This document shows positions 8,680 to 17,732 of a stretch of 63,663 nucleotides of DNA, piece by piece; the first letter of the stretch is position 1, and every line of letters begins with the position of its first letter. The stretch is from contig CAMDBU010000011.1 in NCBI GenBank assembly GCA_945889495.1, forward strand, positions 1-63,663. Direction: 5' to 3'. The position numbers and the translations under genes were made by a program. Source of the stretch: Syntrophobacter sp. SbD2 (GTDB taxonomy: Bacteria; Desulfobacterota; Binatia; UBA9968). A model generated the notes under the pieces. The model was not told the DNA's origin, did no database searches, and worked only from the letters and a program-made list of their open reading frames with translations.

Positions 8680-9230
8680 AGCTGCTCCTTCCAGGCGGCG
8701 AGTAACGCCAAGGGCGCGAGGACGCCCAACACCCAGAACAGCGGCCAGCGCAATACGCCGACGCCGACAAAGGCGAGGATGGCGAGTAGCCAGGGACGCC
8801 AGCTGAGCGGCAACACCTTGGCCATCTTGAGGAAGGTCGAAAAGATCAAGGCGGCGGCGACGATCAACATGCCGCCGAGCGCGCTACGCACCTGCGGCAG
8901 GGCGCCGTAGCGTTGATAAAGCACACCCATGCCGACCACCATTAGACAGGGCCAGAGCAAGAAGCCGCTCACCGCCGCGGCGGCGCCGGTCCAGCCGCCG
9001 AAGCGATGGCCGACCAACACCGTGAGATTGAATACCGGCGGCCCAGGGATGAGCTGGCCGAGAGAAAACAGTTCGACGTATTCTTTTTCCGTCAGCCAGC
9101 CGAGTCGTTCGACCAGTACGCGCCGCGCCCAGAAACCCACGCCACCAAAACCGCAAAGGGTGATACGGGAGAAGGTTAGGAACAGTTGCAGGGCGCTGAT
9201 CCTGGTTGCGGGTGCTGGGGATTGTTCCAT
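8676..9230 (-). CDS. chrA: ChrA-type chromate transporter, first half-protein
   Basis: The 184-residue product is the first CHR domain of a two-gene transporter. It has TFSRITLCGFGGVGFWARR near residue 19 and the signature SLGQLIPGPPVFNLTVLVG near 55, with several hydrophobic helices after it. The stop overlaps the start of the second half by 4 bp. Together the two genes equal the length of a fused long-chain ChrA. Family knowledge says the two halves insert with opposite topology. No ChrB-like regulator lies nearby. Confidence 0.85.
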   Translation of the reverse strand: MEQSPAPATRISALQLFLTFSRITLCGFGGVGFWARRVLVERLGWLTEKEYVELFSLGQLIPGPPVFNLTVLVGHRFGGWTGAAAAVSGFLLWPCLMVVGMGVLYQRYGALPQVRSALGGMLIVAAALIFSTFLKMAKVLPLSWRPWLLAILAFVGVGVLRWPLFWVLGVLAPLALLAAWKEQL

Positions 9231-9343
9231 GCTTGACGAGTCGATCGGTCGAGGACTTTTTATCTCGCTGGTGGTCGCGCATCAATCAGCCAGCGCAACG
9301 CGATGGGCGTACCATTCCGCTTAGGTACATAGCTGCGGCAAGG

Positions 9344-10468
9344 TCATTTTCTGGTTTCCAGGTTCAAATGGTAGCGCGTGCTTTTGAGTGCGCCGGTGCG
9401 CAGGAGGGCGCCTTTGTCGACCAGGTCCTGAAGGTCGCGGGTGGCGGTGGCGCGGGCGGCGCCGGTGATGGCAATATAATTCTCGGCGCTGAGTCCGCCT
9501 TTAAAACCCTCAATGCCTTCACGGAAGATTCTCGCGAGAGCTTTCTCTTGGCGCTGGTTGAGCTGTCCTTTGACCCGGTCGTAGAGCCTGGTCTTTTGGA
9601 TCAGGAAGTCGATCATGCGCTGAGTCGCCTCCCGAGCCTGCAAAATAGTGTCGGCGAAGTAGACTAGCCACGCGGTGATTTCGTTGTCACGGCTGCTCCG
9701 ATGTAGTGCTTCGTAGTAACTATTCTTATTTTTCTCGATGGTCTGCGACAGCGCGATCAGGGTTGGCCGGCCGAGCGCCTGCGACAGCGCCTTTTCGGCG
9801 AGGCCGCGCGCGATCCGGCCATTGCCATCCTCAAACGGATGGATGGTGACAAAGTAAAGGTGAGCGATCCCGGCGCGGGTCAGAGCTGGCAGCGCCAGGT
9901 TACCTTGGGGGGCCGTGGCATTGAACCAATCGACGAAGGCGACCATTTCTTTTTCCATGGCGGCGGATGGCGGCGCTTCGAAGTGAACCTTCGGGTTGCC
10001 AATTGGTCCGGAGATCACCTGCATGGGCTCATTGTCGGTTCGGTAGCCGCCAATGATTTTTAGATCCCGGCGACCGGCGCTGAGCATACCATGCCAGCGG
10101 AACATGGCTTGGTGGCTGAGCGGTTCGGCGAAGCCGCGATAGAGGTCCATGGTCATGTCGGCGATGCCTTGCTCGGCGGGCGGGATTCGGCGCGCGTCGG
10201 TGGCCAGGCCAAAGTTGCGGCGGATCGACGATTGGACGCTTTCACGATTGAGGTACTCGCCTTCAATCTCGGAAGTCTTGAGCGCCTCGTTGCTAATCAG
10301 CTCCACCGTCAGTTCGCTTTTTTCGGCATCTGGGAGATGAAGCAGGGCGCCTAGTAACTGGCCCGCGCCAACGAGAAACGTCGCCTCCGATTCCGCCATG
10401 GCTGAACGATCGAAGCGGAAGCTGGGCCAGTCGTCCTGTTGCCAATTCCAGCGTGTTTCTAGGTTCAT
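9344..10468 (-). CDS. Fic family protein with N-terminal DUF4172-like region and C-terminal winged helix
   Basis: Fic domains usually transfer AMP to a Ser, Thr or Tyr of a target. The 374-residue protein has the active-site motif HPFEDGNGRIAR near residue 209 and, in the N-terminal helical region, TSEIEG near residue 64, which matches the inhibitory S/TxxxE(G/N) motif, so it is a class II self-inhibited Fic. The last 75 residues, with ARATATRDLQDLVDKGALL, look like a winged helix-turn-helix. The start codon lies inside a palindrome that continues upstream, which suggests autoregulation. No antitoxin gene flanks it. The target is unknown. Confidence 0.9.
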   Translation of the reverse strand: MNLETRWNWQQDDWPSFRFDRSAMAESEATFLVGAGQLLGALLHLPDAEKSELTVELISNEALKTSEIEGEYLNRESVQSSIRRNFGLATDARRIPPAEQGIADMTMDLYRGFAEPLSHQAMFRWHGMLSAGRRDLKIIGGYRTDNEPMQVISGPIGNPKVHFEAPPSAAMEKEMVAFVDWFNATAPQGNLALPALTRAGIAHLYFVTIHPFEDGNGRIARGLAEKALSQALGRPTLIALSQTIEKNKNSYYEALHRSSRDNEITAWLVYFADTILQAREATQRMIDFLIQKTRLYDRVKGQLNQRQEKALARIFREGIEGFKGGLSAENYIAITGAARATATRDLQDLVDKGALLRTGALKSTRYHLNLETRK

Positions 10469-10542
10469 GAGTTATAAAACCACCGTTTATAGCTCATAGT
10501 TTGCCATTTTGTGATTAATAACTCTAGTTTTTATTGCTCATC
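10467..10542 (-). promoter_or_regulatory. palindromic operator candidate overlapping the fic start codon
   Basis: ATGAGTTATAAA (10467-10478) and TTTATAGCTCAT (10486-10497) form 12-bp arms with one mismatch around a 7-bp spacer, and the left arm includes the fic ATG. A further near-identical copy, TTTATTGCTCAT, lies at about 10530-10541. The cluster of AT-rich words stands out in this GC-rich sequence and is well placed for a repressor binding promoter and start. The winged helix of the Fic protein itself is the obvious candidate ligand; that is an inference. Confidence 0.7.
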
Positions 10543-10592
10543 GCCATCGCCTTCTCGTCAAAGGTGTCAGCTTGGAGCTTCCCGGTTTCATG

Positions 10593-10621
10593 TTGACAGC
10601 CAACGGTTCATCGAATACTTT
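10593..10621 (+). promoter_or_regulatory. sigma70-type promoter for the amidohydrolase gene
   Basis: TTGACA at 10593-10598 is followed after exactly 17 bp by TACTTT at 10616-10621. It lies about 70 bp before the ATG of the downstream D-aminoacylase-like gene and is the best consensus-type promoter I noticed in the window. Confidence 0.55.
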
Positions 10622-10689
10622 CGCAGCATGACAACTCTATAAGCGCACTGATCGGCTGCGCTTGCTCGGCCAACCACTCAGGAGGAACC

Positions 10690-12366
10690 ATGGCATACGA
10701 TCTAGTGATCAAGAACGGCAAAGTAATCGACGGCTCCGGGCTGCCGGGGTTTCACGGCGATGTCGCGGTGAGCGGTGGGCGCATCGTCGAGATCGGCAAA
10801 GTTTCCGGCGCGGCGCGCCAGACGATCAACGCCGAGGGCTTGGTGGTGTCGCCGGGCATCATCGACAACCACACTCACTACGACGCCCAGGTCACCTGGG
10901 ATCCGCTGTGCACTTACTCCTGCTATCACGGCATCACCACGGTGGTGATGGGTAACTGCTCACTCGCCATGGCGCCGGCGCACAAGGAAGACCGCGCCAA
11001 TCTGGCCGGCGTCTTGTCCCATGTCGAGGCGATTCCGCTGGAAGCCATCGAAGCCGGTGTCAAATGGAACTGGGAAACCATTCCCGAATATTTAAACGCT
11101 TTGGAAAACAATCTGGGCATCAACGTCGCCGCGCTGATCGGTCATTCGGCGGTGCGCCGCTACGTCATGGGCGATGACTCCCAGGAGCGCCACGCGACGG
11201 ACGAAGAAGTGACGGCGATGAAAGCGATCGTACGCGAGGGCTTGGAGGCCGGCGCCGTCGGGGTTTCCTTCGAGCGCAATCTGCGCCACTTCGATTGGGA
11301 TGGCCGCTTGGCGCCGACCAATCACGCATCCGAGGAAGAAATTTTCGCTGTCGCGGGCGTGGCCGACGAGATCGGCCGCGGCGTGATTCAATTCGGCGGC
11401 GACCGGGCGATCAGCACGCGGTTGGCCAAAGCCAGCCGGCGGCCGGTGTTCTACGGCAATATCACCCAGCAAGCCACCGCGCCGGACAAATGGCGCAAGC
11501 AACTCACCGAAGCGGAGAATCTCATGCGCCAGGGCCACCGCGGTTATCAGTTCGTCATGCCGCGGCCGGGCGATCTGCGTTACACGCTGAAAACCGCGCA
11601 GCACTTCGACGCCATGCCGACCTGGAAAAATGTCATGCTGCTGCCTCTGGAGCAACGCAAACAAGTGTTCCGCGATCCGGCGACTCGCGCCAAGCTCCAT
11701 TTCGAAGCGGTCGAGACGCCGCTCAATCCCGATCTCGCCGGCGATTTCACGCGACGCTGGGATTTGCAGTTCCTGTTCAAGCCGGCGCTGGCGAAGAACG
11801 AACATCTCACTGGCAAGAGTGTTGCTGACATCGCCCGCGAGCAAAACAAAGACGTGCTCGACGCCTTCCTCGATTTGGCGCTGGAAGAAAACTTGGAGAC
11901 TGAGTTCGAACGGCGTGAGGTCAATAGCGACCAGGCGGCGATGTCCGCGCTGCTCACCAGCCCCTACACGGTCATCGGCCAGTCCGACGGCGGCGCCCAT
12001 GTGGTGTTCCGCACCGACTACAGCTACTCGACTTATTTATTTTCGCACTGGGTGCGCGAGAAACAGATTATGTCCCTGGAAGATGCGATCCGTAAGCTCA
12101 CGTTCATCCCGGCGTCGCTGTTCGGCTTCGCCGACCGCGGCTTAGTGCGCCAGGGCATGGCGGCGGACTTGATGATCTTCGATCCGACCACCATCGCGCC
12201 CTTGGAACCCGGCGTGGCCCAGGATCTCCCCGGCGGCGCCAAGCGGCGCAAGCAGCTGGCCACCGGCATCGAGTGGACCGTGGTCAACGGCCAAGTGTTG
12301 ATAGAACATGGCCAGCACACCGGCGCTTTACCCGGCAAAGTGGCGCGCCCCGGCGCGGCGCTGTAG
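10690..12366 (+). CDS. N-acyl-D-amino-acid deacylase-like amidohydrolase
   Basis: The 558-residue protein belongs to the amidohydrolase superfamily, D-aminoacylase branch. It opens with DLVIKNGKVIDGSG, the first metal motif is GIIDNHTHYDAQ near residue 57, GNCSLAMAP near 93 holds the conserved cysteine region, and QSDGGAHV near 430 supplies the aspartate. The C-terminal beta-sandwich returns with GMAADLMIFDP. It is cytoplasmic, with no signal peptide. AGGAGG stands 6 bases before the ATG. Such enzymes cleave N-acyl or cyclic amide bonds, and the substrate is open. The next gene is another amidohydrolase, separated by a strong hairpin. Confidence 0.88.
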   Translation: MAYDLVIKNGKVIDGSGLPGFHGDVAVSGGRIVEIGKVSGAARQTINAEGLVVSPGIIDNHTHYDAQVTWDPLCTYSCYHGITTVVMGNCSLAMAPAHKEDRANLAGVLSHVEAIPLEAIEAGVKWNWETIPEYLNALENNLGINVAALIGHSAVRRYVMGDDSQERHATDEEVTAMKAIVREGLEAGAVGVSFERNLRHFDWDGRLAPTNHASEEEIFAVAGVADEIGRGVIQFGGDRAISTRLAKASRRPVFYGNITQQATAPDKWRKQLTEAENLMRQGHRGYQFVMPRPGDLRYTLKTAQHFDAMPTWKNVMLLPLEQRKQVFRDPATRAKLHFEAVETPLNPDLAGDFTRRWDLQFLFKPALAKNEHLTGKSVADIAREQNKDVLDAFLDLALEENLETEFERREVNSDQAAMSALLTSPYTVIGQSDGGAHVVFRTDYSYSTYLFSHWVREKQIMSLEDAIRKLTFIPASLFGFADRGLVRQGMAADLMIFDPTTIAPLEPGVAQDLPGGAKRRKQLATGIEWTVVNGQVLIEHGQHTGALPGKVARPGAAL

Positions 12367-12377
12367 TACGATTGATC

Positions 12378-12442
12378 TGTTGGCTAGACGGAATCGACGG
12401 TTAAACTTATCGAGTTCCAACCGCGCGTCCGTCTAGCCAACA
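12378..12442. terminator. 15-bp perfect inverted repeat with 35-base loop
   Basis: TGTTGGCTAGACGGA (12378-12392) is the exact reverse complement of 12428-12442. It begins 12 bp after the stop of the first amidohydrolase. There is no T run on either side, so it is not a standard intrinsic terminator; it may stabilise or end the first transcript, or be a small mobile palindrome. Confidence 0.5.
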
Positions 12443-12524
12443 TCATGAATAGTTCCCTTCCTTCTCGATCTCGGTCTGTCGCTCGCCAAGTTACAAGCGC
12501 CGAAAAAATTCTTCCCGGTGAACC

Positions 12525-13961
12525 ATGGCTAACAAAAATGCCGATGTGGTTTTCAAAAATGGCTTGATCGTCACGCCGTCCGGCGTCATCGAAGGCGGCG
12601 TCGCGGTGGTCGACGGCAAGATCGGCGCGGTCGGCGCCGATGCGTTCTTGCCGGAGGCCGAGCGGGTCATCGATTTGGCCGGCAGATATCTGCTGCCGGG
12701 CGCTATCGATCCCGAATGTCATCTGGGCGGTCATCGCGAGCTCGCCGCCGATTTCCAGAGCGAGACCCGCGCGGCGGCGGCTGTCGGCGTGACGACTTGG
12801 GGCTTGCAGCTGGTCAGTCTGGCGATCACCGGCGGCGCCGATAAAGTGAAGGGGCCGGCGGATATTCCCAGCTTCACCAAGGCGATGCCGATTTTTTACG
12901 AGGCGGCCAAAGCGGCGGCGATCGATTATTTTCTCACGCCGATCGTCAGCACCGACGAGCATGTCCAAGAGATTCCTTATTTGGCGAAAGAACATGGCGT
13001 CAGCTCGTTCAAACTGCATTTGCAGATGCAGGGGCCGTGGAAGTCGTCATGGCCGGCGTACTTTTTCGACGACGGCAGTATCTACTCGGTGTTTCAAGCG
13101 GTGGCCAAGCTCGGCGCGCCGGCGATCGCGCTGCTCCACTGCGAGAATTGGGAGATCGCCCAGGTCTTGCAGAAACAGCTCATGGCCGCCGGCCGCACCG
13201 ACATGGGCGCCTGGGACGATCGCTCGCCGGCCTTCACCGAGGCCGGCCACGCGCGGACTTATCTTTACTACGCGCGCATCGCCGGCTGTCCGATTTACGT
13301 CGTGCATTGCACCACCACCGACACCGTCGCGGAAATCGAGCGCGCCAAAGCCGAGGGGTTGACGGTCTACAGTGAGATCGGCACGCACTATCTGGTGCTG
13401 CACAAGGACGCTTGGAAGATCAACGTGCCGCTGCGCGACCGCTCGACCCATCAGGCGCTCTGGCAAGCGCTGGCGTCGGGCGCCATCGATTGCATCGGCA
13501 GCGATCATGTCGCGCACACGCGCACGCGCGAGTCGATGGAGACCGGCAATGTCTGGACGACCATCAGCGGTTTTCCCTCACGGGTCGAAGGCATGTTGCC
13601 GATGATGTTGAGCGAGGGCGTGAATAAAGGGCGCATCTCCATCGAACGGCTGGCCCAAGTCGCCAGCGAAAACCCGGCGCGGATCTTCGGGCTCTATCCG
13701 AAAAAAGGCGCGATCCTGCCGGGCGCCGACGCTGACTTGATCGTCGTCGATCTAAAACGGCGCGCGACGATTACGAAAGAGCTCATACAAACCATCACTC
13801 CCTGGTCGGTTTACGAGGGCTGGGAGGTCACCGGCTGGCCGGTCATGACCATGGTGCGCGGCAACATCGTCATGGAATGGCCCGAGGGCGCGCCGCGCGC
13901 CAAGGTCACCGAGGCTTCGTTGGGACGATATGTTAGGCGCACGATCGGCGGCGCGGTGTAA
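12525..13961 (+). CDS. dihydropyrimidinase/dihydroorotase-like amidohydrolase
   Basis: The 478-residue product is a cyclic amidohydrolase of the hydantoinase/dihydroorotase type. Visible elements are ADVVFKNGLIVTPSGV at the start, the metal loop PGAIDPECHLGG near residue 63, FKLHLQMQG near 165 with the lysine expected to be carboxylated, histidines in LLHCENWE and YVVHCTTT, and CIGSDHVAHT near 325. In the first loop the usual His-X-His reads Glu-Cys-His, so one metal ligand is changed. The ATG at 12525 follows a weak GGTGAACC. It probably opens a ring amide, but the substrate is unknown. Confidence 0.85.
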   Translation: MANKNADVVFKNGLIVTPSGVIEGGVAVVDGKIGAVGADAFLPEAERVIDLAGRYLLPGAIDPECHLGGHRELAADFQSETRAAAAVGVTTWGLQLVSLAITGGADKVKGPADIPSFTKAMPIFYEAAKAAAIDYFLTPIVSTDEHVQEIPYLAKEHGVSSFKLHLQMQGPWKSSWPAYFFDDGSIYSVFQAVAKLGAPAIALLHCENWEIAQVLQKQLMAAGRTDMGAWDDRSPAFTEAGHARTYLYYARIAGCPIYVVHCTTTDTVAEIERAKAEGLTVYSEIGTHYLVLHKDAWKINVPLRDRSTHQALWQALASGAIDCIGSDHVAHTRTRESMETGNVWTTISGFPSRVEGMLPMMLSEGVNKGRISIERLAQVASENPARIFGLYPKKGAILPGADADLIVVDLKRRATITKELIQTITPWSVYEGWEVTGWPVMTMVRGNIVMEWPEGAPRAKVTEASLGRYVRRTIGGAV

Positions 13962-13977
13962 AGTCGGCTCGCGGAGT

Positions 13978-14034
13978 CTACTTTTTCGCGCCGCGAGCTT
14001 CCAAGGCTTTCTTCACCTCCGCCACCAGACTCAA
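13978..14034 (-). pseudogene. relic C terminus of a substrate-binding protein gene
   Basis: Read on the minus strand this encodes LSLVAEVKKALEARGAKK and a stop. That matches the last 18 residues of the intact SBP at 16663-17646 except for one residue (GASK there), and the DNA is close to identical. Nothing related continues upstream, so only the tail of a second copy remains. The helicase gene now sits between the relic and the intact copy, pointing to a duplication or rearrangement. Confidence 0.8.
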
Positions 14035-14164
14035 GCACTTAGGATGGTTAGAGGCGTTAGACGGTGAAACCGATTAACCAGGGGATTTATTCTTGCCGGC
14101 GGCACGGAAAATTAGTAGGGATAGGCGGTCGCGCTATTTTTTATGCCACTGACAGGATGCCGCC

Positions 14165-16582
14165 ATGCTCGTTGAAGAACAAATCGCCGAGCGCCAACAA
14201 CGCGCTCGCAAAGAAGCTTTTCGCATCCAGGGTCGCGGACGCGGCGTGTTCGGCGACTACCAGGTGTTTTCTCCGGCGAGTAAGCGCCACTATCGAGTCG
14301 CCCTGCGCGGCGTCGGCCTATTCGACAACTACTGCGCGTGCCCCGACTACGCCGTCAACACACTCGGCACCTGCAAACATATCGAAGCGGTTTTATTGCA
14401 TCTGCGCGCGCGCGTGGGCGGTAAACTAGAAAAGCTCCGCTACCGGCGCCGCCATAGCACGATCTTTTTAGACTACCGGGACGAGCCGCGAGTGCGCATC
14501 GCGCTGCCGGCCGAGGCTTCCGCCGAGCTGCTCGCCCTGAGAGATGAATTCTTCGACCGCGAAGGTTATCTCAAAACCGAGCTGATGACGCGTGTCGCCA
14601 GCGCTCTCGCCCGATTGCGCGGGATCGATGAGAAGGTTGTCATCTACGGCGACGCGATCGAGTGGATCGAGCGCGAAACCGCGACGGCCGAGGGGCTTGC
14701 CGACGAAGCCCGCGATCTGCGGCTGCTGGATCGCGGCAAGCTACCGCTCGACGACCTGCTCAAGGTGCCTTTATATCCATTTCAAATGCGTGGTGTGCTG
14801 TTCGCCGCGTCCCGGGGCCGAACGATACTCGCCGACGACATGGGACTGGGAAAAACCATCCAGGCCATCGGCACGGCGGAAATGCTGGCGCGCCGCCGGG
14901 GCATCGGCCGGGTGCTGGTTATTTGTCCAGCGTCGGTAAAGCATCAATGGCTCACCGAGATCGAACGTTTCAGCACGCGCAGCGCGGTGGTGATCGACGG
15001 CGCGCCGGAGCAACGCCGCGCGCTGTATCAAAGCGACGCGTTTATCAAAATCGTCAACTACGAGCTGGTGCGCCGCGATCTCCAACAGGTCTCGGCGCTG
15101 CTGCCCGAACTGATCGTGCTCGACGAAGCGCAGCGGATTCGCAATTGGGAGTCCGCGACGGCGCGGACGATCAAACTCTTGCGCAGCCGCTACGCTCTGG
15201 TGCTCACTGGCACGCCGCTGGAAAACAAACTGGAGGAGCTCTATTCCGTCGTGCAGTTTGTCGATGGCCGGCGGCTTGGGCCGGCATTTCGTTTTCTAAG
15301 CGAGCACCGTCAAATCAATGAGAAAGGCAAGCTCGTCGGCTACCGTAATCTCGATCGGGTGCGGCAGAAACTCGCGCCGATCTTGTTGCGCCGCCGGCGC
15401 GACCAGGTATTGAAAGACCTGCCGCCGCGCACCGACAAGATTTACCGGGTGGCGCTGAGCGCCGCGCAAAGCGAATACTACGGCGATCAGCAGACAATCC
15501 TCGCCGCCCTGGTGCGCAAGCTCGAACGGCAGGGTTGGCTGTCGCCGCTCGATCAGCAGCGCTTGCTCTGCGCGATCCAGAATCTGCGCATGATCTGCGA
15601 CTCGACTTTTCTTTTCGATAAACAAACCCAGGTCTCGCCCAAGCTGGAGGAGCTCAAGGAGATTCTGCGCGAACTGGTCGTCGAAGAGGAGCGCAAAGTG
15701 GTGATCTTCAGCGAGTGGGAGAAAATGAATCAGCAGGTCGGCGCGCTGCTCGACAAGATGAAGATTGGCTATGTATCGCTCCACGGCGGCATTCCCACGC
15801 GCCGGCGCGGCCAGCTGATCGCCAAATTTCGCGACCAACCGGAGGTGAAGGTTTTTCTTTCCACCGACGCCGGCGGCGTCGGCATCAACTTGCAAGCCGC
15901 TTCGGCGGTCATCAACGTCGAGCCGCCGTGGAATCCGGCGCGTCTCGAACAACGCATCGCCCGGGTGCATCGCATGGGACAGGTGCGGCCGGTGCTGGCG
16001 ATTCACTTGCTGACGGAAAACAGCATCGAAGAACGGGTTTGGGAAACCATTCGGCTCAAGAAAGAGCTATTCAAGAATCTCTTCGACGGCGCCGGCTCCG
16101 AGGTGAACTTCGAGAGACTCGGCCGCAGATCGATGATCGAAATCTTGCACGAGATCGCGCCCGAACCTGGCTCCCCGGCATCCGAGCACGAGATTGAAGA
16201 GGTCGACGGCAAGGCTACCGGTCAACCTGGGCACGTTCCTGCCGCCTCCGCACCCACTAACGGCGCCGATGGCACCGGCGCGGCGTTGGCGACGCTGCTG
16301 GAGGCTGGGATGAAATTTCTCGAAACGCTCTCCCTGTCGCCTGCTGGTGAGACGACTCATAAACCCTCCGAGGTCGGCGAGAGCGCGGCGCATCGAAGCC
16401 ACTCGGATGCCGTTGGCTTCGGTAATATCGCCAGGAATATCGAAGCCGCGCTCTCGCCTCTTATCAAAAGAGACGCCGCAGTGGATCGAGCGGTTCTTCA
16501 GGTTCCGCTGCCGCCATCTTTGACGGCAACGCGAATCGCTCAGACCCTAGCCGCCGCGGTTAGCCGGCTGATGGGCGGGTAA
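14165..16582 (+). CDS. SWIM zinc-finger SNF2-family helicase
   Basis: This is an 805-residue DNA translocase. A SWIM finger, CACPDYAVNT followed by GTCKH, lies near residues 57-75. The ATPase core has Walker A DDMGLGKT near 223, a DEAQ motif II near 318, LTGTPLENK, and the C-terminal RecA lobe with STDAGGVGINLQ near 565 and RIARVHRMGQ near 596. Stand-alone bacterial SNF2 proteins of this type are thought to remodel protein-DNA or RNA polymerase complexes. From about residue 665 to the end is a low-complexity, Ala/Ser/Pro-rich tail ending in a predicted helix, which I do not recognise. Not linked to a nuclease or methylase gene, so no defence role is supported. Confidence 0.88.
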   Translation: MLVEEQIAERQQRARKEAFRIQGRGRGVFGDYQVFSPASKRHYRVALRGVGLFDNYCACPDYAVNTLGTCKHIEAVLLHLRARVGGKLEKLRYRRRHSTIFLDYRDEPRVRIALPAEASAELLALRDEFFDREGYLKTELMTRVASALARLRGIDEKVVIYGDAIEWIERETATAEGLADEARDLRLLDRGKLPLDDLLKVPLYPFQMRGVLFAASRGRTILADDMGLGKTIQAIGTAEMLARRRGIGRVLVICPASVKHQWLTEIERFSTRSAVVIDGAPEQRRALYQSDAFIKIVNYELVRRDLQQVSALLPELIVLDEAQRIRNWESATARTIKLLRSRYALVLTGTPLENKLEELYSVVQFVDGRRLGPAFRFLSEHRQINEKGKLVGYRNLDRVRQKLAPILLRRRRDQVLKDLPPRTDKIYRVALSAAQSEYYGDQQTILAALVRKLERQGWLSPLDQQRLLCAIQNLRMICDSTFLFDKQTQVSPKLEELKEILRELVVEEERKVVIFSEWEKMNQQVGALLDKMKIGYVSLHGGIPTRRRGQLIAKFRDQPEVKVFLSTDAGGVGINLQAASAVINVEPPWNPARLEQRIARVHRMGQVRPVLAIHLLTENSIEERVWETIRLKKELFKNLFDGAGSEVNFERLGRRSMIEILHEIAPEPGSPASEHEIEEVDGKATGQPGHVPAASAPTNGADGTGAALATLLEAGMKFLETLSLSPAGETTHKPSEVGESAAHRSHSDAVGFGNIARNIEAALSPLIKRDAAVDRAVLQVPLPPSLTATRIAQTLAAAVSRLMGG

Positions 16583-16662
16583 AAAAATCGCTGGGCGGAA
16601 ATATAGGGATGCGTAGGATCGTGATTTGTTCCTCTCCGCCGTCGCCGCGCGCGTCAGCTATG

Positions 16663-17646
16663 CTACTTGCTCGCACCGCGCGCTTCCAAGGCTTTCTTCA
16701 CTTCCGCTACCAGACTCAGGTCCAATAATTTTTCCGCCGCGATCGGCGTGTCGATCTGCATCGGGATGCGCACTTCGTATTCGATGACGTTTTTGATGCC
16801 TTCGGCTGTCGGTAAACCCGGGACGCCGTCGGGCATGGCGCGGACGAAGCGTTGCAGGCCGTTGATCACCATCGGTTTCGTGATGTTGCCCAACTGCAAG
16901 CGCTTCATGCTGATGTCGGCGGACTCGTCGGGCCGTTCGCGGAGAAACATCAGGCCGCGGATGATCGCGCGCATCCAACGCTTCACTTGATTGGGATTGT
17001 CGCTGAGTTTTTTATCGGTGACGCCCCAGCCTTGAAACGGCAGGGCGAACATATCGCCGAGAAAGCCCAAGACCTTCAATCCTTCGCGCTCGGCGATCAC
17101 GACTAGGCCCGGATCGGCCACCGCGGCGTGGATCGAGCCGCTCTTGATGCCGAGGATGCGCGCCGAGGCGTCGGTGGCCATGGCGACGCGGGTGATGTCC
17201 TTGGCGGCGACGCCGCCGCGCTCGAAAAATTGCGTCGCCAAGCGGTCCTGGCTGTCGCCCAGGGAACCGATGCCGAGCCGTTTGCCCTTGAGGTCGGCGA
17301 CCTTGGCGATGCTCGGATGGGCGATGATGTACCAGCTCACCCGTTCGGTCTGGAACATGACCGCTTTGAACGGCGCGCCTTTGACCGCCGCGCGCATGCC
17401 GCTGCCGCCGGCGCCGCTAAAGTCGACTTCGCCGCTAATCAGCGCCGCGATCGCCGGTGGCCCGGCGATGACGATGGTCTCGTTGTCCAACCCTTCGTCT
17501 TTGAAAAATCCCTTGGCCTCGGCGACGTAGACCGACGCGTAGTTCAACCCCGCGCGCGGGATCGCGCTGCGGACTTTTTCCGCGTGGGCTGGCAGCGCGG
17601 ACAGGAGCGTGAAAGCGGTTGTGATTAGAATTCGACTCAACAGCAT
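16663..17646 (-). CDS. NMT1/SsuA-like periplasmic substrate-binding protein
   Basis: This 327-residue protein has the orphan NMT1/SsuA-type fold. A signal peptide ends at PAHA near residue 22, AGLNYASVYVAEAKGFFKDEG follows, then DLKGKRLGIGSLGDSQD near 120. The ATG at 17646 is chosen because AGGAG lies 7-11 bases upstream; the open frame extends further but lacks a site. No permease or ATPase gene is adjacent. A relic of a second copy survives at 13978-14034. Family members bind small organic ligands such as sulfonates, pyrimidine precursors or aromatics. The ligand here is unknown. Confidence 0.87.
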   Translation of the reverse strand: MLLSRILITTAFTLLSALPAHAEKVRSAIPRAGLNYASVYVAEAKGFFKDEGLDNETIVIAGPPAIAALISGEVDFSGAGGSGMRAAVKGAPFKAVMFQTERVSWYIIAHPSIAKVADLKGKRLGIGSLGDSQDRLATQFFERGGVAAKDITRVAMATDASARILGIKSGSIHAAVADPGLVVIAEREGLKVLGFLGDMFALPFQGWGVTDKKLSDNPNQVKRWMRAIIRGLMFLRERPDESADISMKRLQLGNITKPMVINGLQRFVRAMPDGVPGLPTAEGIKNVIEYEVRIPMQIDTPIAAEKLLDLSLVAEVKKALEARGASK

Positions 17647-17732
17647 GGGTGTCTCCTGACGACGACAACAGAGCATTAGCACTGTACCGTTGCACGGGTC
17701 CAGCTGCATTTTGCTGGTGCGCGGTTGGGGAT

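Noticed and set aside
14165-16582. Defence island role for the SWIM-SNF2 helicase
   Set aside because: No methylase, nuclease or PLD gene of DISARM-like type is adjacent; neighbours are an amidohydrolase and an SBP.
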